From: Halomonas sp. THAF5a
GTDB lineage: Bacteria; Pseudomonadota; Gammaproteobacteria; Pseudomonadales; Halomonadaceae
Direction of reading: 5' to 3'
DNA: 64,000 bases
Assembly (NCBI RefSeq): GCF_009363755.1
Contig: NZ_CP045417.1
Location: forward strand, 1,426,001-1,490,000
The notes under the pieces: model-generated
Told to the model about the DNA's origin: nothing
Database searches by the model: none
The model's input: the letters and a program-made list of their open reading frames with translations, nothing else
Shown: positions 8,755 through 16,501 of the stretch, one piece after another
How positions within the stretch are numbered: position 1 is the stretch's first letter
How the letters are laid out: each line of letters begins with the position of its first letter
Translations under genes and position numbers: made by a program

Positions 8755-10797
8755 ATGGCCCAGATCAACCTCCAGTTCGGCGCGCCCGGGTATGGCGAGC
8801 CGGTCGGCACGGTCAACCTGCAGTTCGGTACCGAGGATGGCGGGGCAGGGGGCGAGACCCTCACCGCCCGCATCGGCGTTACCCTGCCGGCGCCCGCGGC
8901 CGCCCTGCGTGTCGAGATCCCCCGGCGCGGGGCCACCCTCGCCGCGACCCTGCCGGCCCCGGCGGCCAGCGCCCAGGCACGGCTGGTGGTGCGGCCGCGC
9001 GTCACGGCCACCCTGGCCGCGCCCCAGGCCACCGCCGGCGCGCGCCTGGTGGTCCGTGCCCGGGCCGCGATGACCCTGCCGGCGCCCGTGGTGCGGGTGA
9101 AGGCCGAGCGCGACATCAACGTCTACCGGGATCCCTCGGCGCTGGCCGGCTCGCGCTTCCAGCAGGCCCGGCAGCAGACCGCCGCGACCGCCGCGGGCTA
9201 TGGGCAGACTGATCGCCTGCGCCACCAGGCCGCCAGCCGGTACCAGCAGGCCGCGCCGCTGGCTCGCCAGCACCAGGAGCCCGCCCGACAGCAGCCGCGC
9301 CGGGACGCCCGTGCCGGCATCCGCTACCAGCAGGCCGCTGCCCTGGTGCGTGGCGCCACGACCGGCAACCGCTTCCTGCCCGAACGTCACCGCCGCGCTG
9401 GGACGACCTGGCAGCAGGGCCGCCCGGTGTGGGATGTCACCGGCGTGCCCGGGCCTTACCTGCCGCCCCTGCGTACCGGCTGGGGGCTGCCCTACCAGCA
9501 GGCCACCCGGATCCTCGCCGAGCACTGGGGCAGCGGCTGGCAGGCGGGGGAGTGGAGCACCCTCGGCCACCGGGGCCGCTATCAGAACGCCCAGTGGCCG
9601 CCGCCCGGGACCAGCCCGCACCCGGTGGATCCGCCCGGGCCGGGGCCCGATCCCTTCGTGCCCTCGCTGGACCTGCAGTTCTGCGCGCCGCCGCCCGGCA
9701 TATGGGATCTCGCCTTCGGCATCGACCCCTGCGACGTCGAGTGGCCGACCGATCCCGATGCGCCCGTCGTCGCCCCCATCCAGAGGACCTATCTCGTGAG
9801 CAACAGCGCAAGCCTCACCCTGGTGGCCACCGGCCAGGCGCTGGCCGCCAGCGCCATCTCCGCCGCCATCGATGCCGACTCCTGGGCCTGGGAGCTGCGC
9901 GCCACCGTGCACGGCGCCGAGAGCGTCGCCGCGATCCGCGATGCCGCCCAGCCGGTGGAGATCGAGGCCACCCTCAACGGCCACACCTGGCGCGGCGTGC
10001 TCGACTCCTGGAGCCGGCAGCGTCAGTTCGGCGACGTGCCGACCATCACCCTCAGCGCGCGCAGCCTGGCCGCCTACCTGGCCGCGCCCCATGCCGCCCC
10101 GCGCAGCTACGCCGAGACCCAGACCCGCACCGCCCGGCAGCTCGCCGAGCAGGAGCTGCCCCTGGGCTGGACGCTGGACTGGCAGATCGACGACTGGCTC
10201 GTCGAGGCAGAGGCCTGGCACTACACCAACCGCACGCCCATCGAGGCAATCACCGCCATCGCCTCCGCGGCCGGCGCCGTGGTGCAGGCCCACCCCAGCC
10301 AGCCGCGGCTGATCATCGCCCCGCGCTACGCCGCCCCGCACTGGGCCTGGGGTGGGGCGACGCCCGACGTCACCCTGCCGCTCGACGTGCTCACCCGGCT
10401 CGGCTCCGAGCTGCGCAGCACTGAGGCGCTCAACGGCGTGTACGTCACCGGCGAAACCACCGGCGTGCTCGCCCTCGTCAAGCGCACCGGTACCGCCGCC
10501 GATCGCCTCGGGGAGATGGTCGTCGACCCGCTGGTCACCCGGCAGGCCCCGGCGCGCGGGCTTGGCATCGCGGTGCTCTCCGCCAGCGGCGCCCAGACCC
10601 GCGAATCCCTGGCCCTGCCCTTGTCTGCCGACATCGCCGGCCTGCTCGCCACCGGCCAGCTGGTGCGCGTGGATCCCGACGGCGACGACTGGCGCGGCCT
10701 GGTGCGCGCCGTCAGCCTCAACGCCCAGCTGCAGGGCGACGCCCTGACCATCGACCAGAGCGTCGAGCTCGAACGCCACCTCGAGGAGATCGCCTGA
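8755..10797 (+). CDS. Phage tail hub-like protein with repeat-rich N-terminal half, 680 aa
   Basis: Preceded by a strong ribosome site (ccaggag) 6 bp before ATG 8755. The N-terminal ~110 residues repeat short beta phrases (NLQFG twice; TLPAP three times with ARLVV/VRVKA echoes). Residues ~120-275 contain a recurring (R/P)-(Y/F)-QQA motif at roughly 20-30-residue intervals plus Pro-rich linkers. From ~345 on, the sequence looks like a folded beta-rich hub module (SLTLVATGQAL, VEIEATLNGHTWRGVLDSW, TITLSARSLAAYL), resembling baseplate/tail-hub proteins that act as the structural plug below the tape measure. This is inference from order and fold appearance. The stop TGA shares its A with the ATG of the next gene. 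Confidence 0.6.
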   Translation: MAQINLQFGAPGYGEPVGTVNLQFGTEDGGAGGETLTARIGVTLPAPAAALRVEIPRRGATLAATLPAPAASAQARLVVRPRVTATLAAPQATAGARLVVRARAAMTLPAPVVRVKAERDINVYRDPSALAGSRFQQARQQTAATAAGYGQTDRLRHQAASRYQQAAPLARQHQEPARQQPRRDARAGIRYQQAAALVRGATTGNRFLPERHRRAGTTWQQGRPVWDVTGVPGPYLPPLRTGWGLPYQQATRILAEHWGSGWQAGEWSTLGHRGRYQNAQWPPPGTSPHPVDPPGPGPDPFVPSLDLQFCAPPPGIWDLAFGIDPCDVEWPTDPDAPVVAPIQRTYLVSNSASLTLVATGQALAASAISAAIDADSWAWELRATVHGAESVAAIRDAAQPVEIEATLNGHTWRGVLDSWSRQRQFGDVPTITLSARSLAAYLAAPHAAPRSYAETQTRTARQLAEQELPLGWTLDWQIDDWLVEAEAWHYTNRTPIEAITAIASAAGAVVQAHPSQPRLIIAPRYAAPHWAWGGATPDVTLPLDVLTRLGSELRSTEALNGVYVTGETTGVLALVKRTGTAADRLGEMVVDPLVTRQAPARGLGIAVLSASGAQTRESLALPLSADIAGLLATGQLVRVDPDGDDWRGLVRAVSLNAQLQGDALTIDQSVELERHLEEIA

Positions 10798-11027
10798 TGG
10801 CCCGCAACCTCTACCGCCAGTTCCTCGACCTCATCCCCCACGACCCCCTGCTGGTAGGCGAGGTGACCAGCCAAAACAGCGACGGCACCAGCACCCTGCA
10901 GCTCCCCGGCGGCGGAACCCTCCGCGCCAGGGGGCAGGGTGTGGCCGTGGGGCTCAAAGCCTTCGTGCAGGCGGGGGAGGTGAAGGGCGAAGCGCCTGCG
11001 CTGACCGATGTGACCGTGGAGGTGTGA
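10797..11027 (+). CDS. Small phage tail-operon protein, 76 aa
   Basis: A 76-residue protein with a TGATG start/stop junction to the hub-like gene, hence translationally coupled. The first ~18 residues are helical (NLYRQFLDLIPHD); the rest predicts as a small beta barrel (GEVTSQNSDGTSTLQLPGGGTLRARG, then AVGLKAFVQAGEVKG), the look of an OB-like phage assembly protein. It is the last gene of the + strand tail operon; its stop is immediately adjacent to the stop of the convergent 64-aa gene. No named family is recognised. Confidence 0.6.
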   Translation: MARNLYRQFLDLIPHDPLLVGEVTSQNSDGTSTLQLPGGGTLRARGQGVAVGLKAFVQAGEVKGEAPALTDVTVEV

Positions 11028-11222
11028 CTATCCGTACGGAGATTGGTTGGTGGGCTTGAGGCTGATACCGAGTTCCTGAGCCTTGCTATAAACCGCATTC
11101 TCAGTCCTGCCAAGCTTCAGGCCGATGATGCGGGTGGGCGTGTTTTCCTTGGCAAGTTGCTTCAACTGCGCTTTATCCGCTGCTGACCACGGCTTCCTTT
11201 CGTTATCTGGCCATTTGCTCAT
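11028..11222 (-). CDS. Small SANT/Myb-like DNA-binding protein, 64 aa
   Basis: A 64-residue basic protein. Residues ~10-52 match the shape of a Myb/SANT-type helix-turn-helix: W12-S-A-A-D, then helices with a T-x-x-I-I-G-x-K-L-G-R-T-E-N-A-V third helix. A good ribosome site (ggagcg) lies 5 bp before the ATG at 11222. It converges exactly on the tail operon (no bases between the two stops). Small proteins of this type occur in phages and chromosomes of Proteobacteria; a role in phage gene control or host takeover is inference. Upstream there is a short palindrome (gaacttcctaagttc, 11260-11274) that could be an operator. Confidence 0.65.
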   Translation of the reverse strand: MSKWPDNERKPWSAADKAQLKQLAKENTPTRIIGLKLGRTENAVYSKAQELGISLKPTNQSPYG

Positions 11223-11358
11223 TGCGACGCTCCATCATGATGGTTGACATGATGAGGCTGAACTTCCTAAGTTCGCCTCACTCAGGTCAGCCTAGATACT
11301 TAGACGATGGGTCGCCAGCTGGCCGAAGTCCCCAAGCGACCATCTATGATCCTTGTCA

Positions 11359-11640
11359 TCAGCTAGGGTGTAGATAACGCCAGCGGATCACATCATGACT
11401 GGACTCCAGCGGCCAGGCGCCATCATGGGCTGGACGGATATGGAATCGGTCCTGGTGATCTAGGTAGGCCCGGCTCAAGCGATTGCCCGGATGAACGGAA
11501 TCTTTGCGCGGAAACTGAGTGTGAATGACCAGCGGCTTGCCAGCCTTGGGGAATTGCTCCCCGATGGGATGGAATGTCGACAAGCTTCCTCCTGGGCGCC
11601 TCACGGCGTGCTGTGGATTCATGGGCAGGATAAGCATCAC
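11359..11640 (-). CDS. Doubtful small ORF, up to 93 aa, prophage cargo region
   Basis: A minus-strand frame whose translation has a credible composition (His/Arg/Trp-rich, for example RIRPAHDGA-like HIRPAHDGAWPL and VIRWRYL near the C-terminus) rather than the Arg/Ala/Pro-rich look of antisense frames here. No convincing ribosome site precedes the ATG at 11640, and overlapping frames exist on both strands. It is the only plausible gene between 11223 and 11905; the remaining bases of that gap show no further gene, RNA or repeat that I can support. It could be a degraded phage or cargo gene. Confidence 0.3.
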   Translation of the reverse strand: MMLILPMNPQHAVRRPGGSLSTFHPIGEQFPKAGKPLVIHTQFPRKDSVHPGNRLSRAYLDHQDRFHIRPAHDGAWPLESSHDVIRWRYLHPS

Positions 11641-11905
11641 CGTCAGCGTTTGGCAAGTTGGCTTGTCTGCGCCTACTGACGTTGCGTATCGGCGATCACT
11701 TACAGTCGCCTGGCTACAAGGCTTCTACGCTCAAGGAGTGACGTCAGGCATTCGCGAGCTCATGGAGGAGCCCGCAGCCAAGGAGGCTGGCCGGCGTCAC
11801 TTCATTATTCCTTTGTCATCTGATGCGATGAGACAGCCAGAGACCTAGAGCCTCTGCCTGTCTCCGTTTATTGCTTCTCTTTAATATTCTGTAGAGTTAA
11901 ATTCT

Positions 11906-12349
11906 TCACCCTGCTTTTCTTCGCTGCGGTTGTTTTAGCACGGCAGATGAAGCCATGGTTACTCTGCGAATTGCCAGTAGTGAAAACACAAGTAGTCCAA
12001 TGACTAGTGGAGTGAATTCTTCGGCGCAGGCGAGAGGTTGAAAAAAACCCAAAAGTCCTGCGATGCAAAGAATTAGAGATCCATCTATAGAGGTTCTCAA
12101 GTATCTCATTAAGTCATCATGATATCCGGTTTCTTTTAAGCTTTTTATTTTTTCTTGGTTGGAGAGGATTAGTGATTTTATGGTGACTGAGAAAGCGGAA
12201 AATATGCCGCCAAGTGTAATTACGGCAGAGAAGAAAGAGGTTTCTTTAGGGAAAGGGACACCGTATTTGGCCAAGCCATATGCACCAGCAAAGGCTGTTA
12301 CTCCAGCTATATACGGATGGCTTCGCTCCCATGTCAGAGTTTGGAACAT
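11906..12349 (-). CDS. Four-helix membrane protein, second gene of an AT-richer cargo pair
   Basis: A 147-residue protein with four predicted membrane helices at about residues 12-32, 37-60, 92-112 and 118-138 and a short cytoplasmic loop (EKIKSLKETGYHDD) between the second and third. I place the start at ATG 12349, which has a GAGG site 9 bp upstream lying just after the stop of the 321-aa gene (15-bp gap); a GTG at 12358 is an alternative. Its AT-rich codons (ttt, att, tct) contrast strongly with the surrounding genome. A small multi-pass protein paired with a soluble partner at the cargo end of a prophage resembles the layout of two-gene antiphage systems with membrane effectors; that role is inference. 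No family recognised. Confidence 0.65.
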   Translation of the reverse strand: MFQTLTWERSHPYIAGVTAFAGAYGLAKYGVPFPKETSFFSAVITLGGIFSAFSVTIKSLILSNQEKIKSLKETGYHDDLMRYLRTSIDGSLILCIAGLLGFFQPLACAEEFTPLVIGLLVFSLLAIRRVTMASSAVLKQPQRRKAG

Positions 12350-12364
12350 TTTTCGCACCTCACT

Positions 12365-13330
12365 CTATCTCGTGTAGCCTTTTTGTTGCCAGCTTGCATA
12401 TGCTCGGAATAAAGCGCTCCACCGGTCTTCAATATCCATTCTGTAGTCATCAGTGTTGACCGCAACACCAATTTCTTGAGTGAGCTTTCCACCTAGCAAG
12501 TCAATGATCTCAGGCCTATCGCCATCCACAGGGCCCTTTGTTTCGAGCTTTTTCACTGCGTCTGGATTACGAAGTCCAAGGGTCTTGGCGAAAGATGCTA
12601 CTGTTTTTGCTGCTCCGTTAAGTGCTGCTCCACGGCGGCGGCCATCTACGGAAATGTTGATATCAAGTATTGTGCCATCAAGTTCTTCTGATGCGCGATA
12701 GGCATGTGTTAGTGCTGTGTTTCCCTCAAAGCTCTCTCGTGAGACTTGTGACGTGTCGATCTTTACCTCTACTCGCTGAAGGCTTCTTTGTTCGCGAAAT
12801 TTTCTTTCGAAGTCTTCATCAAGTTTTACATTTAGAGAATAGCAGCCATTGCCGGTAAACTCATTTAAATATTCCTGCACAGCAGAGTGTCGCGGACCAT
12901 TTTGAGCGTATTGTATCGCCATGCAGCTGGTTTCTGGATCGTACAGCACAGCCGTGTCTTCGCCTGGCGCTCCTCCGTCATAGTCAATCCCTGTTAAAGG
13001 GGTGTCTATGTCAGCTTGACCGGGGCCGTGACCGTCTCTGAAGTTCATGATATTAAAAAGCCTGAGTTCTGGCTTGCTATCGAGCCCGGGTATGTCTCTG
13101 CCTAGAGATAAACTTTCAAGGCGATATCTTCTTCCCCTAACTGGTCGTATCCGTTCCCTAAGACCTTGATCACTGATACGTTCAAGCACCTCCGTCAGCC
13201 GGTCGGCGTCTTCACTGGGCACTACGCGAAAAAGGTGGATTTTGATGGTGTTTGTGCTCGCCAATTTTCTTCTCCCTGCATGAGCGATTGATGCCTTCTT
13301 GCCACCTCTTCCGGGTCGCTTTGACGCCAT
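12365..13330 (-). CDS. Soluble 321-aa protein of unknown function, first gene of the cargo pair
   Basis: A 321-residue protein starting at ATG 13330. The first ~25 residues are basic (KRPGRGGKKASIAH). A beta/alpha core follows: IKIHLFRVVP at ~28-37, an RRYRLESLSL strand at ~66, then ELRLFNIMNFRDGHGPGQAD at ~88-107, and an AVLYDPETSCMAIQYAQNGP stretch at ~125-144 leading into a helix (SAVQEYLNEF). The C-terminal ~150 residues are mixed and end KGYTR. No nuclease, NTPase or protease motif is obvious. It is AT-richer than the genome, like its partner 15 bp downstream, so the pair probably moved together. It may sense or regulate with the membrane protein as effector; this is speculation from architecture and location. 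Confidence 0.7.
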   Translation of the reverse strand: MASKRPGRGGKKASIAHAGRRKLASTNTIKIHLFRVVPSEDADRLTEVLERISDQGLRERIRPVRGRRYRLESLSLGRDIPGLDSKPELRLFNIMNFRDGHGPGQADIDTPLTGIDYDGGAPGEDTAVLYDPETSCMAIQYAQNGPRHSAVQEYLNEFTGNGCYSLNVKLDEDFERKFREQRSLQRVEVKIDTSQVSRESFEGNTALTHAYRASEELDGTILDINISVDGRRRGAALNGAAKTVASFAKTLGLRNPDAVKKLETKGPVDGDRPEIIDLLGGKLTQEIGVAVNTDDYRMDIEDRWSALFRAYASWQQKGYTR

Positions 13331-13405
13331 CCTAGCTGTAAACGTTAGGGATCTCCATCTTTAGGATGTACTCATATGGTCTGAGTAATTTTATAACGTG
13401 CTGAT

Positions 13406-13705
13406 TTATAATGCTTTTCTGTAGACTTGGCCTTGGGTGACGCTAGTCTTTTGACACAGCCGCCAAACCCCTTCGTAAACGTCCTGGCCTCTCTCCAATA
13501 GGTACGTAGGATGGCCCGGTTGCCAGTAGCCATCATCGCCTGAGGTGTTCAGTTGTACTCGTCCGCTGATCAAGTGTCCCTGCCAGATCACGTGATACTC
13601 GATCAGCCGATCCCTGGGCGGGCGGTGCCGTTTCAAACTGACCCAGCCTCGGCGCTCGAGGCGTTTGCGCCAGGTGGTGAGGCGATAGCGGGTATCCTCG
13701 TCCAT
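13406..13705 (-). CDS. Hypothetical protein, 99 aa, prophage right end
   Basis: A 99-residue basic protein (ATG 13705) with an Arg-rich helical start (YRLTTWRKRLERRGW) and beta-like middle (LIEYHVIWQGHLISGRVQLN). It follows a 73-aa gene by 12 bp on the same strand, so the two are probably cotranscribed from near the tRNA towards the phage interior. GC content is back near the genomic level, unlike the pair downstream. I recognise no family. Location at the phage/tRNA boundary suggests a phage accessory or superinfection-type gene, but nothing in the sequence proves it. Confidence 0.5.
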   Translation of the reverse strand: MDEDTRYRLTTWRKRLERRGWVSLKRHRPPRDRLIEYHVIWQGHLISGRVQLNTSGDDGYWQPGHPTYLLERGQDVYEGVWRLCQKTSVTQGQVYRKAL

Positions 13706-13717
13706 CTGGAAAGTCCG

Positions 13718-13939
13718 TCACACCTTGGTAGGTATCCAGCTGACGAGCCAGCCCTCGTAGGTGCGTGTCACGTCGACGTTCTCGTTCTCGTCGATCTCTT
13801 CGATGATGAGGTTCCAGGCGTTGAGATCGTCCTCGGCGGCGGGTTTCAGATGAACCTGTCGATTCTGACGGCGGTTCGCCGCAGCGATTTCGATATGGAT
13901 GCGCTGCGCGAGTTGATCGTAGCTGGAAGGGTGGGGCAT
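13718..13939 (-). CDS. Small hypothetical protein, 73 aa, first gene inside the prophage end
   Basis: I take ATG 13939 (MPHPSSYDQLAQ) as the start; upstream in-frame codons run into the tRNA region and look non-coding. The protein has a helix with basic residues (RIHIEIAAANRRQNRQ) and an acidic middle (IIEEIDENENVDV), ending SWIPTKV. No domain is recognised. It is the gene closest to the tRNA-Leu and may be cotranscribed with the 99-aa gene 12 bp downstream. Confidence 0.45.
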   Translation of the reverse strand: MPHPSSYDQLAQRIHIEIAAANRRQNRQVHLKPAAEDDLNAWNLIIEEIDENENVDVTRTYEGWLVSWIPTKV

Positions 13940-14110
13940 GGCGGTATGTCCTGTTTTATGTACAGGCATACAGTAGTAAGAGGGAAGCATAGCCGCAAGG
14001 TCGGCGAAAAAGCTGACCAAAAAGCTGACCACACCGGGCCCAAAACAGACCAAATACAGCCCAAAATGACTGTTGGTCGTTCGGTAAGGTATTGAAAAAG
14101 AAAGAAAAAA

Positions 14111-14195
<85 letters not shown>

Positions 14196-14239
14196 ACGGA
14201 TAGGCAGGCGTGCACATTCTACGGACGCCTTCGCCCAAG

Positions 14240-14941
14240 TCAATCGACATCGGGCAGCGCCAGGTGATCGGCGGCCGCCTCGGCCAGCGCCGCATGGCCC
14301 TCGCTCGGGAGGCGCGGCACCACGCCGAGGCAGGGGGCGTCGAGGGTGGCGGCGAGGGTCGCCAGGTTATCGCGGTAGAGGGCGTCGTCCGCGGCGAAGC
14401 CGGGGTCGATCAGGTTGCCCACCCAGCCGGCGAGGCGCAGGCCGTCGGCGCGGATCGCCTCACCGGTGAGGCGGGCGTGGCTGATGGCGCCGAGGCGCAG
14501 ACCCACGACCAGGATGACCGGCAGCGCGAGGCGCACGGCCAGCGCCGACAGGTCCTCGCGGTCGTTGAGCGGCACTCGCCAGCCCCCGGCCCCCTCGATC
14601 AGCGTCAGGTCGCGCGCGAGGGCGAGCGGCGCCCGGGCATGCTCGACCAGCGCCTCGAGGGTCGGCGTGACCCCGGCACGGCGGGCGGCCAGATGCGGCG
14701 CGATGGCGGGGGCGAAGGCGAAGGGGTTGATCGTCGCGTAGGGCAGCGCCGGCCGGGTCTGGGCCTCGAGGGCCAGGGCGTCCGCGTTGCGCAGCCCCTC
14801 GGCGGTCTCCTGGCAGCCGGAGGCCACGGGCTTGAGGCCCAGGGTGGTGAGGCCGTGGCGGCGGGCCAGGGCGAGCAGGCCGCTGGTCACGAGGGTCTTG
14901 CCGGCGTCGGTGTCGGTGCCGGTCACGAAGTAGGCGCGCAT
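14240..14941 (-). CDS. bioD: Dethiobiotin synthetase
   Basis: A 233-residue cytoplasmic enzyme that closes the ureido ring of dethiobiotin from 7,8-diaminopelargonate, CO2 and ATP, the penultimate step of biotin synthesis. It shows the P-loop GTDTDAGKT at residues 8-16, the conserved LKPVASG with Lys37 that binds the carbamate, and an EGAGGW motif near residue 115. The length is typical for the family. It is the last gene of bioBFHCD, one base after bioC, and ends close to the tRNA-Leu. Expression is probably under the BirA operator in front of bioB. Confidence 0.96.
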   Translation of the reverse strand: MRAYFVTGTDTDAGKTLVTSGLLALARRHGLTTLGLKPVASGCQETAEGLRNADALALEAQTRPALPYATINPFAFAPAIAPHLAARRAGVTPTLEALVEHARAPLALARDLTLIEGAGGWRVPLNDREDLSALAVRLALPVILVVGLRLGAISHARLTGEAIRADGLRLAGWVGNLIDPGFAADDALYRDNLATLAATLDAPCLGVVPRLPSEGHAALAEAAADHLALPDVD

Positions 14942-14942
14942 G

Positions 14943-15785
14943 TCAGGTCGAGAGCTCCAGGGTCAGCAGGCGATAGGTGACGGGCAGGCCACGGTCGTCG
15001 CGCAGCGCCTCGAAGCGCCGCGCCGCCCGGGCCAGGTCGTCACGCGACAGGCGGGCACCGGGCCGCGCGACCTGGGCCCCGACGCCCTTGATCGAGGCCA
15101 TCACCGCGGCGAGGTCGGGATAGTGGAAGCGCGCGGCGCGCTCCCGGCAGTCGACCCGACGAAAGCCCGCCGCCCAGGCCGCGTGGCGATGCTCGCCGGC
15201 GTCGCGGAAGGCGAGCAGGGCGGCCGGGCGATCGGGATGCGACCAGGCGTGGCTCACCTCGGCCAGGGTGCCAGGGGCGAGGGTGTTGATCAGGGCGCGA
15301 CCGCCGGGGCGCAGCACGCGACGCACCTCGGCCAGCACGGCGTCGAGGTCGGGGCACCACTGGATCGCCAGGTTGGAGACCACGACGTCCTGGCTGGCGT
15401 CGGACAGCGGCAGGGCGGCGGCATCGCCGCAGAGCCAGCGAACGTCCTCGCCGTGGCGGCGGCGAGCCTCGTCGAGCATCCCCGGGGCGAGGTCGAGGCC
15501 GGTGACGCGACAGGTGGCGCCGTAGCGCGCCTTGAGGTCGGCGGCGGCCTCGCCCGGGCCGCAGCCCAGGTCCAGCACCGTTTCGGCCCGTTCCGGCAGG
15601 CGCTCGAGCAGCGACTGTGCCATGGCGCGCTGGGCGCTGGCCCGCTCGGCGTAGTGCGGGGCGGCCCGGGAGAAGGCGCGGGCGACACGGCCCCGCCAGC
15701 CGGCCTCCTCTGCCGAGGCCGCTTGCCTCGGGGACGGCGCGGCGCGGCAGGGTGCATCGGTGTCCGGCGCGGGCAGGGCGATCAT
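14943..15785 (-). CDS. bioC: Malonyl-ACP O-methyltransferase
   Basis: BioC methylates the free carboxyl of malonyl-ACP with SAM so that fatty acid synthesis can build the pimelate moiety. The 280-residue product has the SAM-binding motif LDLGCGPG at residues 71-78, an acidic loop LDLAPGMLDEARRR, and VSNLAIQWCPDL typical of BioC. I chose ATG 15785 because it overlaps the bioH stop (ATGA, 15785-15782); longer in-frame extensions run antisense-like into bioH. It is tightly coupled to bioH upstream and bioD downstream. The first ~30 residues are longer and more Pro/Ala-rich than in Escherichia coli BioC. Confidence 0.93.
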   Translation of the reverse strand: MIALPAPDTDAPCRAAPSPRQAASAEEAGWRGRVARAFSRAAPHYAERASAQRAMAQSLLERLPERAETVLDLGCGPGEAAADLKARYGATCRVTGLDLAPGMLDEARRRHGEDVRWLCGDAAALPLSDASQDVVVSNLAIQWCPDLDAVLAEVRRVLRPGGRALINTLAPGTLAEVSHAWSHPDRPAALLAFRDAGEHRHAAWAAGFRRVDCRERAARFHYPDLAAVMASIKGVGAQVARPGARLSRDDLARAARRFEALRDDRGLPVTYRLLTLELST

Positions 15786-16501
15786 GGCGCGCTCTCCAGG
15801 GCGATGGCGGCCAGGCACTCGGCCAGCGCCCGGGGCTGGCTCAGCATCGGGGCGTGGCCCGCCTGGGCGAGGCGAACGTCGGCCGCCTCGCGGGCCGACG
15901 GGGCCAGCAGCGGGTCGTGCTCGCCGGCGATGCGCCACACCGGGCAGGGCGGCTCAGCCAGGCGGGCGGTGTTGTCGATCGCGGCCAGCTGGCCGAGCCC
16001 CGCGGCCAGGGTCGCCGTCGGGGCGGCGGGCTCGGGCCCCAGCAGGTCGAGCAGGCGGCGATGGGCCGACCGAGGCGCGGGCTCACCGCGAAGCTGCCAG
16101 CGCAGGAAGTGGGCGCGGGTCGCTTCGGGGTCACGGTGGAAGGCGTCGCGAAAGGTCGCCAGCGCCTCCGGCGTGATGCCCTCGGGGTCGCAGAAGCGCG
16201 CCCCCATGCCGAGCAGCACCAGGCCGCGGGGGGCGGGCAGGTGGTCGAGCAGGGCCGCGGCGAGCAGGCCCCCCAGGGACCAGCCGACCCAGACGGCCTC
16301 GGCCGGAAGGTCCTCGGCCATCGCCTCGGCCAGGGCGGCGAGATCCTCGGGGTCCTCCAGGGCGGGGCGACTGCCGTAGCCGGGCCAGTCGGGCGCGGAG
16401 ACCTCGACCTTCTCCTTTCGACGACCAGGCCAGTATTCGGCGAGCGGCTGCCAGAGGCGCGCATCGCAGCCCCAGCCGGAGAGCAGGACGAGCCGGCTCA
16501 T
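15782..16501 (-). CDS. bioH: Pimeloyl-ACP methyl ester carboxylesterase
   Basis: A 239-residue alpha/beta hydrolase that removes the methyl group added by BioC once the chain is pimeloyl-ACP, stopping elongation. The catalytic triad is visible: nucleophile Ser75 in GWSLGG, Asp196 in AGEHD, and His216 in AGHAP. An oxyanion-type SGWGCDARLW lies at residues 8-18. Its length matches BioH. It overlaps bioF upstream and bioC downstream by four bases each, so it is translated with them. Being inside the operon (rather than elsewhere, as in E. coli) is common in pseudomonads and halomonads. Confidence 0.92.
   Translation of the reverse strand: MSRLVLLSGWGCDARLWQPLAEYWPGRRKEKVEVSAPDWPGYGSRPALEDPEDLAALAEAMAEDLPAEAVWVGWSLGGLLAAALLDHLPAPRGLVLLGMGARFCDPEGITPEALATFRDAFHRDPEATRAHFLRWQLRGEPAPRSAHRRLLDLLGPEPAAPTATLAAGLGQLAAIDNTARLAEPPCPVWRIAGEHDPLLAPSAREAADVRLAQAGHAPMLSQPRALAECLAAIALESAP

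Noticed and set aside
8269..10779. 836-residue minus-strand frame opposite the tail-hub-like gene
   Set aside because: Antisense of a well-supported + strand gene with overlapping start/stop signals; no ribosome site and no domain.
11491..11848. Two short + strand frames in the prophage gap
   Set aside because: Overlap a better-looking minus-strand frame, no ribosome sites, no recognisable sequence.
11906..13330. Direct identification as the Kiwa (KwaA/KwaB) defence system
   Set aside because: Only the general layout (4-TM protein plus ~320-aa soluble protein) is similar; the gene order is reversed and I see no sequence match to KwaA or KwaB.
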